Source: Caprella mutica (taxonomy: Eukaryota > Arthropoda > Malacostraca > Amphipoda > Caprellidae). Taken from it: a stretch of DNA of 64,000 nt. Positions 44,823-55,700 of this stretch are shown here, piece after piece. Position 1 is the first letter of the stretch. The number at the start of each line of letters is the position of its first letter. Both the position numbers and the translations under genes were made by a program. Location: NCBI GenBank assembly GCA_947561585.1, contig CANNZV010000119.1, forward strand, positions 372,001 through 436,000, read 5' to 3'. The notes beneath the pieces were generated by a model, which searched no databases, was not told the origin of the DNA, and saw only the letters and a program-made list of their open reading frames with translations.

Positions 44823-45299
44823 ATCTCTAATATGTTATTATAAATGAAAACTATAAAAAATAACTAAGTGTAATATTAAATTTCATTTTCTATGATAAAA
44901 AATACATTTCGTAGCACTGAAATTTCTATCTGTGGCACTCGAAAAGAAATGTCTGTCCACCCCTGTTGTTCTAACGTTACGTAACACTTAATGTTTCTAG
45001 TCAGAATCAAGAAGATGTAAGCAACAACAAAAACAATCAATTCCCAACCAAATTGTCAATTAAATTTGGATCTCTACTATGCTTTTATTTCGGATTCTTT
45101 CAAGTGGCTAATTTATTGTAAAATTAAAAAAATAAGTAAAATTAAGAAATATGTTTTTACTTACCATTCAATTTACAGAACAAATAAACTCAAATATACA
45201 TACACATCTACCTTGAGTGCTGCGTAAGTTTTATGAGTTAAACACAGTAACTAAAGAATCAAAGAGAGTGCTAACTTATGGTAAACGGCATTATGTTCC

Positions 45300-45880
45300 C
45301 TCAATACAGCACTCAGTACCGCCACAGGCTGTACATAAACTTTCAACACCTACACACAAAATTACAAACACTACCACTCAAAAACACCTCTAACTACACT
45401 CATCGCAATACCGACAAAAGATACTATATCTCGAGTACCCTCTCTACTACATAACACAACTGTCCAAAACAAGACAAAGAAAACTATACCAAACTGCCCA
45501 CTATGTAAGACAGACAAACAGGTCACCAAAGACCTTTTAAAACGCTGCAAATTAACCACCACACATAGTCCGCTGGAACTGTGGAATTACCCCATGGAGG
45601 TAGGTGACGCCTTACATCGCCGAGTGTGGGATTCTTCTGGGGATATTAAGGGGAGGGGGGGGGGCATTCATTTAACACCACTTACACACACACGTCACCA
45701 AATTTAACACACACAATATCATTCCTGCACCTTGTTCGGATCAATGCACGAGGCATATCGGGGGTGGCTGGTGCAACTCACTGCGGCTCTTCTCGGGGTG
45801 GAATACGCGATAGTGATGTGAGTTCTTCATTCTCAATGTTGGGATCAGGAGGGGTCGACATCCTCACATATCAAGAGAAA
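45300..45880 (+). mobile_element. Best-preserved non-LTR retrotransposon tail (upstream of UGT-4)
   Basis: A plus-strand frame from about 45490 reads CPLCKTDKQ..., then a LKRCK step, then ...PLELWNYPMEV, matching the order of the C-terminal zinc-like motif and LW-x-x-P-x-x-VA ending of insect jockey-like ORF2 proteins. It soon hits frame breaks. Its position, directly 5' of a UGT as in the other three units, shows it was duplicated along with the gene. Confidence 0.6.
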
Positions 45881-46417
45881 ATTTAATGACATTATTTAAT
45901 TAATGAATACAGATAATTTACTGACACATAATTAAAGATTTTTTAAATATTGACTCATTCAAATTATCAGCATGTGTACCGTGAGGATGTTTGTTCGATT
46001 TGATTTAGTAAATTTCTGTGTTCATTATGTACATATATTCAAATTTTACTCTAATATCATATTTAAATACCGTAAAAACTTGAAAAAGTATCAATGGGCC
46101 ATTAACCAGTCATAATTTGTAGCTTATCCTGATAATTCATTGATTTTCATAACGTATAGTTTAGAACCAATATAGGTACCTTAAAGTTTCAATCGAAGTT
46201 AATGAATATGTTAGCTTTCATAAATTTATAAGTATTCATAGATATGCATTATGCTATAGATAGGTTAACCTTATGGTAAACCTTGGCCCTTAACTCGTAA
46301 CGATTCAATTTACTTAAATTACAGTAATTAGTACAGTACCTGTTGTTCAATCATTTAAGTGTCCAATTTATATAATGGGTTCAAGATTATATTCAAATGC
46401 ACACATATGTATATATA
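45881..46417. other. UGT-4 distal 5' flank, cut by composite insertion
   Basis: To about 46265 this matches the 5' flanks of UGT-1 to UGT-3 (AGCTTATCCTGATAATTCATTG near 46124; TGCTATAGAT near 46252). The similarity then stops and resumes only at about 49735, so roughly 3.5 kb is inserted directly before the leader acceptor. Confidence 0.6.
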
Positions 46418-47701
46418 CAGGGTCGTGCAGCTAAATTGGGACTAACTTTAACAGCACATATCTTCCGTAATTTCTAACCTATGACTAAATTCTTTTTTAC
46501 AGACAATCTTTAAGCCCTTTGCTATAATATTTCAGATTGAGTTCTAGCACATTTCGCTAAAATATGGCGGAATTAGCGCGAAGAACGACCATATGTGAAT
46601 TGAGACGCGCGGAAACTCTATTTCAGACATCATTAAGAGCACTGGCTATGCGAAATCGACTGTTTATCGAGTTGTTGCTGCTTTTGATGCCGAGGGTAAG
46701 GTTCAGAGAAGTCGACACAGTCCCCGCACTGATCGAAAGAGAACCAAAACATTCCTTGCTGGGATGAAAAGGACGTTGAAGTCAGACCCAAGCCAGCCGA
46801 TGTCAAAACTGGCACAAAAGCGCAGCGTGAGTCGTAGCACCATCAGCAGGGCAGTCAAGGAAGACCTTGGTTTGAAGTCATACGTAAGGAGAGTCCGTAA
46901 CCTCCTAACTACCCGCTCCAGAGCCCTCAGAGCTGAAAGATGCCCAAAGCTTCTGAACCATCTGAAACACAAAGGAGGACATGTCTGCGTTTTTGTTGAC
47001 GAGAAAAAGTTCGTTGTTGATGAGGTTGCAAATCACCAGAACACTCGTGTAGCTGCCTCCGATCGTTCAAAAGTTCCACCTGTGATGCAAAGCAAAAATC
47101 CCGCTTCTGTGATGGTTTTCGCAGCCGTCGCAAGTGATGGTAATGTGATGCCTCCTCATTTCATCGAAGAGGGTCTTAAAATCAACACAGCGGAGTACTT
47201 GAAAATTCTGAAAGATGTTTTGATGCCGTGGATACGTAGGAACTACAACCCCTTCAAAGTGATGCTCGTTCAAGACTCTGCGCCCGCGCATGGAGCAAAG
47301 AAAGTTCAGGATTTCCTGAAGGAGAATCTTCCTTTGATGGTCCCGAAGGATATTTGGCCCAGCAGCTTCCCAGATCTGAATGTTTGTGACTATTGGCTGT
47401 TTGGCGTCATTGAGGGAGAGTCTAACGTAACTTCACATCCAAGTGTCAATTCTCTGAAGACCGCCATTCATCGGGCATTTCGTAATCTTGACCCCGAGGA
47501 TGTAAAAAGGAGTTGTTCACGGTTTCGCTCGAGAATCTCCCAAATTTTTGACGCAAAGGGTAGTCACATAGAATGATTTTGTTCTGTAGACAATAACGAA
47601 CAAATAAATACAAGTAAAAATTACATTTAATATTTATTTGCCTTTCAAAATAGCGAATTTTAAAAAAGTTATGTTAGTCCCAATTTAGCTGCATGACCCT
47701 G
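46418..47701 (+). mobile_element. mariner/Tc1 element of the DD37D (maT) type
   Basis: 1284 bp with 29-bp inverted ends (CAGGGTCGTGCAGCTAAATT... and complement, one mismatch) and TA at both borders (46416-46417 and 47702-47703). It contains one transposase gene on the plus strand. Confidence 0.93.
46564..47576 (+). pseudogene. DD37D transposase with N-terminal frameshift
   Basis: The frame opened by the ATG at 46564 covers the first 16 or so residues of a helix-turn-helix domain and then, at about 46612, shifts. The rest of the DNA-binding domain continues in the frame that also encodes the long ORF 46764-47576 (270 aa). Catalytic residues in that ORF are D79 (FVDEKKF), D171 (VQDSAPAH) and D209 (LNVCDYW). 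The 37-residue spacing between the last two defines DD37D. Only this single shift separates the halves, so the copy is young but should not make full-length enzyme. Confidence 0.88.
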
Positions 47702-47874
47702 TATATTAATATATTCAATTTATCAGGAATTATATTTTTCATTCTTTAGAATTAAAACTCTAAGGCCCGCTTCACACTTGCGTTTCTCAACGCCGCGTTA
47801 GAAAAAGTGCTCTATTGGCATATCTTCACACTTGCGTTAGAAAAAATGCTCGTAACATTTTTCTCTAGTTATTA

Positions 47875-48262
47875 TTAGATTATCATTTTTTCTTGATATC
47901 ATTTTTTTCTGGTTCAGTGGTTATCATTTACTCTGGTTATCATTTTCTCTGCTTATCATTTCCTCTGCTTAACATTTTCTCCGGTTATCATTTTCTCCAG
48001 TTATCATTTTCACTGGTTTTCATTTTCTCTGCTTATCATTTTCTCTGGTTATCATTTCCTCTGCTAATCTTTTCCTCTGCTTATCATTTACTTTGCTTAT
48101 CATTTTCTCCGGTTATCATTTTCTCCAGTTATCATTTTCTCTGGTTATAATTTCCTCTGCTATTCATTTCCTCTGCTTATCATTTTCTCCGGTTATTATT
48201 TTCTCCAGTTATCATTTTCTCTGGTTATCTTTTTCTCTGCTAATCATTTTCTCCGGTCATGA
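47875..48262. repeat. 16-bp minisatellite
   Basis: About 24 imperfect copies of a unit of the form CATTTTCTCTGCTTAT. Because 16 is not a multiple of 3, open frames here cycle every 16 residues and are not genes. Confidence 0.92.
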
Positions 48263-48287
48263 TAAGGAAATAAGTAATTTGGTATGA

Positions 48288-48425
48288 TAGGGTATGTTCT
48301 GAATTATCCAACAGTTCCACATTTTCGATCATCAACAAATAACTAGTTAAAATGTCATATTAATTATATACTTTTTCTTATATGACCGAATATGTGTAAC
48401 TGTCCGATAATTCATAACTTACCTA
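48288..48425. mobile_element. Second copy of the palindromic MITE
   Basis: Same terminal sequence as 36581-36781 (TAGGGTATGTTCTGAATTAT and complement), 138 bp, nested in the 47762-48797 element. Confidence 0.7.
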
Positions 48426-48797
48426 ACTATTACAACTCTATCACAATTGTCAGGGGACCCTTGTTATGTGGGTAGAAAATGATAACCATTGTAGACAATT
48501 ATTTTTCAATTCTTCGTCTTATTTTCGTCAAAAGTTTTGTGTATGTATGCAATCCGAGCAATGAAAAAAAGGCTAATGTGAACGGTACAATAGACATTCG
48601 TATCCTGCTAAAGTTTGAGCATTTAGAATTCTGCTCCAATTTTAGCAAGGAACTGAGCTATTTTGCGTTAGAAAAAATGCTGGTAAAAAAAAGCGCAAGT
48701 GTGAAGGGCTCCGTTAAAATTAATTGCACCTAAACTTTTTGCCACGAGCCTTTTTTCTAACGCGGCGTTGAGAAACGCAAGTGTGAAGGGGGCCTTA

Positions 48798-49763
48798 TAT
48801 TTCCAATCAATAAATTCTAGTGTGACCCCCGTAGTAATGATACAACAGCAAATTATTAGTTTTCCTTTTCTATTACTGTTTCTTTGATTTTTCTCTTATT
48901 TACACCCACTTTATGAAGCGCTGTTGATAGAATGACTGTTTAACCCATTTTGTGACACACGGACGGACGTACGGACGGGATGGACGCGGTAACTGTAAAG
49001 TTTTGTAACCCTATTCTCTGATTATACAGTGTTTATCACAATAGAGATCTTTTCTGTTTTTTGGACGGATTTGAAAATAATACAAATATAATTATATCAT
49101 GGATACGCGTTGTTATTTATTGACCTCTGCTTAATGAGAACACTTTTATTTGATGACCAAGATTAGGATTTAGGAATTAGAGTAAACAATTAATAACTAT
49201 ATCATAACTATCCATTAATCATAATATAGTTATTATATAATTATCAAATGGTTATTAGATAGTCATTAAATGGTTATGATACAAGTATATTATTATGATA
49301 CAAAAATATTTATTATTAAATTGATATTGTCATTATATTATTATTATATTCTCATATGTGCCCAGGTAACAGAAACTTTTCTAAATTCATTATTAAATAT
49401 AACAAGTCTATATTTTTTCTAACTAACTAAATTAATTTTAAATCAGTAACTATGATGCCATTATATTTTATTATTTTGTTTCCATTATTTTCAAATGCGC
49501 CCAACAAACAGAAAAGATCCCACAATAGCTATACAGAAGGTTTGGATAACTCTCAGTAAAAGTCTTATAGCTATTTCCATATGACTGTTAGAGTTATAAT
49601 GATCACATTATAACTCTAACTGACGGAGACTAGGCGCTATATGCCTAGTGCAGTAGTTTTCATAGCAACTAAGTTATGTCATTTGTCAATGACTATAACC
49701 TTGATTTAATAATGACGTCATAGTTGCTTCTTTTTTTCAGAGAGTTTTATAAATCATAGCACC
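48798..49763. other. AT-rich insert and UGT-4 leader acceptor
   Basis: Mostly AT-rich DNA with TTATTA/ATAGTTAT runs (49190-49360) and no gene. Similarity to the other UGT leaders resumes only at about 49735 with the pyrimidine tract and CAG (49738-49740). Confidence 0.5.
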
Positions 49764-52700
49764 ATGAGAGTGTTTCTAGTATATTTGTTGTTATTCAATG
49801 TCATGGGAGTAACCCTAGGCAGCAACATCCTCATCATCGCCACCGAAGCAAACAACTTTATAGGAGAGGTGGGGCGAGTCTTGGCTGAAAGAGGACATCA
49901 GGTGAGCTTTTGAAATCTCATCACCTGAAATAATAAAGTTAGGATATAAAATGATATCATTTTTGGACTTTTTCTTAACAGGTACAATATTTCGAAACTA
50001 GCTCTTTTGTAAATTCAGTAGGTAATTTTGAGGAGTATATCCACAGCACTCTCGAGAGCAGCAGAGATGTGGAAAAATCCATGAAACTGCTGGAAGTTTT
50101 CCCTGATTTGTGTACAGAGGCTATGGGTATCTTTCGTGAGAAGAACATCGATGTCAAGAAGTACGATTTTGTTTTCCTAGATATCGTTGGAAACGAATGC
50201 TTTTTGGCAGAATTGAAAGATGTAAGTAAATTGAAAGAGAACAATCATTACATATGAGTTTAACATCAAAATATTACAATTTTATTGTTAGAGGAAATTG
50301 ATCCAAATGAAATCATTCATTTTCTTACCATAGTGCCCATAAGATTTTTATAGGAACAGATTAAATTTTTGGGAAGTTCTGTAAGGAATGATTGAACATT
50401 GTAAAATTGATGGTTTGCAATTTCTTTTGATATCATTGTAATTGATAGGAAATGCAAAGGGCCATTAATTAATAATGTGTTAGTAATAATCGAATTTTTT
50501 AAAGTTCAAAATATTTACAAAGTCATTAACATTAACTCATAAATATTTAAATAGTATTCCTATTATATATTAAACTAAAAGATATTAATGTTGTATGCCC
50601 TTTTTTCGTTTGCAGGTTAATTTCGGTTTCTTGAATTCCAATGTTGTTAATGGGATTGTTCACAAACTGATGGGGAATTTGTACTTCCCATCATTTGAAG
50701 TTACGATGGGAGTCCCTTTCGATTTCCCAATGTCCTTTATAGAAAGAATGGGCAACCTTTTTTCGTACATTCTCTTAATAGATTTATTCTTACCTACGGT
50801 CTACTATAATAAGTATGTATCCACCTCAATTTATAAGAACAATATATATTTTAATGATCATATACAGTAGTCAATGATATGCCATATCGTCTGCTCTCCC
50901 TCAGCATACTCGAGAATTGTAAAGAAGCTGGACTCTGCAGCGGAGACATAGATTCCTTGATGGAAATTGGAAAAAAGGCCTCCATAGTATTTTCCAATAG
51001 GTAAGGAAATATTTCTGAAGATTAGCTTGTTTCTAGGATTTTTATTCCAAACTGAGAGATTTGAACACTACAATACTAAATTTGGATCTTTTAGTTTCCT
51101 TAGATATGATTTACGATAATTTGGTTGTAATCAATATGTTAAAGATTTAAATTGATTTCTTATGTTGCAATTAGTGAGATATATAAGTTGATGCATAAAT
51201 AAATTTTCTAATCAAGCGTAAGAAGTTTGGAGTATCCTCCAACTCCAATGATGCCAAATCTGATCCACGCAGGAGCTTTGAACTGTCGGGATCCGAAACC
51301 TTTACCTAAAGTAAGAACAATAAGTGTATAAGAAATAGAATGCGCTGTATATTTATATAACCAAGGTTTCATATAACACATACATTTTTAGTTGTTCACC
51401 AGTCAATCGATTTCAGGCAAAAGTTACAATCTTGAGGTAAAGAAAATTAGCTATTTTATATATTTGGAAAGGAACTGTATAATGTACGTATATCTATGTA
51501 ATTAGATCTCATATAATTGATTTTGAAAACTGCTTTGCATTAAAAAGAATTATGTTAAACTTTTAACCATCTGTGTTCTTATCAGGATTTAGAAGAATGG
51601 ATCAATGGTGCTGGATCCCATGGTGTAATCTATTTCAGTCTAGGAACTTTGGTCAAAATTTCCAGATTACCAGAGAAGTAGGCAATTTGAATTTTTTGAT
51701 GGATTATAATTAAGGTGAAATTATAACTCCATATCATATCAGATTGCCTAATTTTTTAGACACAGAAAAACGTTATTGAAAGTTTTTAGCAACTTGCCTC
51801 AAAGAATTCTATGGAAAGCAGATGTTGAAGCCGTGGAAGATCTTCCTGAAAATGTTAAGCTTGAAAAATGGCTTCCCCAACAAGATATTCTTGGTAAATA
51901 AAGAATGCATTCAGTGTATTTAATTTATAGGGCAGGCCGCGATTCTGTTACTGTTCATTTGGCTTGAGCCTACAGCCAAACAGGGTATTTAACTGGGGTA
52001 ATAACTTCAGTATACAAAGAGTACATATATTCAGTCCACCAGTATATAATGGGTTACAGGGGTACCAGGAGCTTAGAAGAGACCCACGTAGGTAAGGATA
52101 CTTCTTACTTAGTTTAACGCAAGTCACCAACTGACCAAATATGTTAGGCTGTCGACATTCTATAGCCTAAACCTTTTAGCATTAGGCCTTAGTTAGGAAA
52201 CAGCTGCCTAACTAAGAAATGTTAAGATCTACTGTTCTCTAGGAGAACTCTAATAGCAGTAGGTTAGCATTAATGGTAATCTATTAAAAGGTGAAGCTGA
52301 CACGGCCTTAATTCTTTTGCGATAAGAAAAAGTCGTGGGAAATCTCTTGGAATTTTATTAGGGGCTTCTAATAAACTTGTATAAAAGATCACGTACCTGC
52401 AATTAGAAATTACAGGCAAATAGAATAAATCAAAAAATAGACTACACAAAATATTAAAAATTTGTATAGTAAAAATATAAATGGCAAAAAATAAGACATT
52501 TTAAAATGGTAAAACTAAAATTACAAACTATTAGGCACCATAGCGTAAAAATCAATTTGTCAAAGGAGACAGCATTTACACTATGTAAGGTAAAAGGAAT
52601 ATAAAAAGGCTAGAGTAAAATATTATAGGGTAAAGTATTGAACCTAGGTATGCTAAGAGAGAAGACAAAATAGCAGCACCTTAAATCTTAAGCAAAACTA

Positions 52701-55700
52701 ATTTAAAATTAAACTACTAGACCTGCCATGAAATGAATGATCATAAAAGAGTTGAAATGAATACAGAAATGGCAAACTATCATATCTGGTTAGTAAAGAT
52801 GGTAATATCTAAAAGACTAAAATTCCTAAATGTAAACGAGTATAAAAAGACTATAAATTATTGTGACACTAAAAGAACTACCTAACACAGAACTACTTAC
52901 TTTGTATGACTCGATGAAACAACTTAGGACAATGATTAAAAAATAGAAATGGTTTGTTATTGTTGACTTCTGACTGAGTGTTGCCATCAGTGTTGCCACA
53001 AGTAACTACAAACTTCTTAAAATTAAACTCGCTACCTACCTACCTGACTAAATTAAGATTAAAAAACGGTGCATAATATGTGCCGTGACACACCCCCCTG
53101 TCACCAGCAGGAGTGACTATATAGAAGGACCCTCCTCAACTGCAGGAACTAGCAGCAGAGTATCTTGAATGCTTCGCCGTAGTACGGTAGTCTTCCCTCC
53201 CTTTGGAGATACTCGAAGAGTCACTGTTCTAACCAAACCATCAGCCCCCTCCTCAGTCTTTATTACACGGGCTAATGGCCATGAGTTTCTAGGTGAAGGT
53301 TGCCTCAACAGAACAACATCGTTCACCTGCAGAGGCCTTTTTGGAACCAACCACTTATTTCTTCGCTGGAGATTTTGCAGATACAGCCTTCTCCACATTA
53401 CCCAAAACTGCTCCGACAGGTACATGACTCTGCGCCACCTGGATCGGCCGTAAGATAGGAGATCAGCTTCAGAGAACTGGTCCACTGGTGCTGGGTTTGA
53501 CGAGGACTTCAATGTCAAAATCATGGCAGGAGTTATTGCCACTGGATCGTTAGGGTCTCCACTCACCTCGTATAAAGGTGTATTGTTTACTATTGAAGAG
53601 CACTCTTGCAATAAAGTGTTCAGCTCACATCTAGATAGGGACCGTGACCCTAATTGTTGCATGGCGGAATTAAGGACGCTCTTCACTGCTCCGACCTTTC
53701 GTTCCCAAACGCCTCCTGTATGGCTAGCAGCAGGGGTAGTCATTTCCCATGCAAGACCCATACTCTCTACGTGTTTCCTGAGGCAATCCTCATCAATGAC
53801 CCCCAAAAGCTCACTTCTAGCTCCAACAAAGTTACTTCCATGATCCGACCGGAGTCTCCTGCACTGGCCACGAATGGCGAAGAATCTTCTAAGAGCCAAA
53901 TGCACGGATGCAGAGTCGAGATAAGCCAATATTTCGATGTGAACTGCTCTGGTTACCAAACAGGTGAAGAGAAGGGGCCAGACCTTTTTAGTGGCTTTCA
54001 GTCTCCGCGTGGTGGCGCCGTCATGTACAAGATAAGGTCCAAAAGCATCAATCCCAGTATGAGTGAATGGGGGAGACATCTCGATACGGTCAGATGGAAG
54101 GTCGCTCATCATCTGCTCTTCAAGAGGAGCCCTGAATCTTCTACACTGAACACATTTAGATAGAAAATCTCTTACGGTGTTTCTACTGTGCAGAATGTGA
54201 TAACCTTCTTGCTGCAAGGCCCCCATTGTGATATGCCTTCCTTGATGGTATGCCCTCTCGTGATAATGGCTAAGGACATAGTAGGTAACGGCATGTTTAC
54301 TTGGTAGTAACGCAGGATGCTTCTCAGCAAAGGGCAAGCTGGAGTTCCGAAGCCGGCCTCCAACCCTGATCACTCCATGGTCCATGAAGGCAGCCAAACC
54401 AACAAGCTTGTCCTTCTCATTTAGGGATGAACCACTATTTAGAGTCCTGTAACTCTCTGGAAAAGAAGTCCTTTGTGAGTCTATAATTAGGATACGTATT
54501 GCCTCTTGTCGAGAGGCCCTCAAATTGGTTTCTCTATTGATTGATGACAATAATTTAATACAGAACTTTAGAACATTTTGAACTATTCTCTGAGCTTTAC
54601 AAAAGTCATTAGTAATCTGAAATACGTTTTCTAGGATACTGACAGTATATTTCTGTGTAATAAGAGATCTTTTATCAGGTAACAGTTCTGGTAAGTCAAC
54701 TTCAAAATCACATTGGTCAGATTGACTCCTACTATAGTTCTGAAGGAACTCCGGACCAACAAACCACATAGAGTCACTAAGAGAGACAGGAGTTTGGGGC
54801 TTGGTCGCCAAGTCTGCTGGATTCTCCCTGGTAGAAACATACACCCACTGCTCAGCTCTCGTTAACTTCAGTATATCATGGACTCTGTTTGTAACATAAT
54901 TGGAGAAACGTTTAGTGGTGTTAGAAATATAACCTAATACAATTTTGCTATCGGAGTGAAAGGTTATTAGGTCAATAGGAATAGAGATCTCTTTATTAAT
55001 CTTGAAGGTACACTTAGCAGCTTCCACAGCCGCATTTAACTCTAATCTGGGAATTGTACAAGCAGCTCGTGGAGCTACCTTTGCAGAAGAGAACAGAAAT
55101 GAGATGCTCACATCTCCTGAGTTTGTAATAGTTTTCAAATACACTACCAAACCAATAGCTAACACTGACGCATCACAAAACACATGAATCTCTACCCTAG
55201 TTTTATCACAACTTGAAGGCACAATGTTTCGAGGTATTCCAAGAGCAGGACACTCCACTAATGATGCAGACCAAGCTCTCCACTGAAGACCAAAAGACTT
55301 TTCTAAAGGATCATCCCATCCCTTGGTCTCTCCTTTCCCTCCATTTGCAGCAGAATTTTCATCTTCTGAAGAAAGAGCCCTTCTTAGCAACAATTTTCCT
55401 CCCAGGACAATAGGTGACACGATTCCCAAGGGGTCATATATGCTGTTCACCATACTCAGGACTCCTCTTCTGGTGAGGTCTGCAGTAGGAAGATCAAACT
55501 TTATCATCAATGTGTCACTCACAGTATTCCAAATAACTCCGAGGGTACGATACGGTTTGTCAGATGAAAACTGGACTTCCTCACTAGCATCAGATATTTC
55601 ACTTCGAGGAAAGGCACCAAGAACCGAGGAATCATTTGAAGCGATCTTATGGAGTCTGATGTTGAAGCGGCTAAGAACTTTTCTCGTTTCATCAAGCAAT

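Larger units (their letters stand above)
42763..44968. mobile_element. hAT-like element downstream of UGT-3
   Basis: The ends read CAGGGGTGGCCAAT and (complement) CAACAGGGGTGGACA, the classic hAT terminal sequence. The flanks TTCTAAAG (42755-42762) and TTCTAACG (44969-44976) look like an 8-bp target duplication with one change. The paralog flanks are uninterrupted at this point. The 2.2-kb interior has no intact transposase but contains a second TIR pair and a 20-bp tandem repeat. Confidence 0.75.
47762..48797. mobile_element. TIR element carrying a 16-bp minisatellite
   Basis: Long inverted ends of about 46 bp (AAGGCCCGCTTCACACTTGC..., and complement near 48752-48796) flanked by TA on each side. 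A shorter GTTAGAAAAAATGCT motif recurs in inverted orientation inside both ends. No transposase. The plus-strand frames here are translations of the minisatellite. Confidence 0.8.

Noticed and set aside
47893..48287. Hydrophobic repetitive open frames
   Set aside because: Pure translation of the 16-bp minisatellite; the 16-residue periodicity follows from the DNA repeat.
53654..54163. 169-codon plus-strand frame, and other plus-strand frames across 53169-57701
   Set aside because: These are antisense shadows of the intact BEL Gag and Pol frames.
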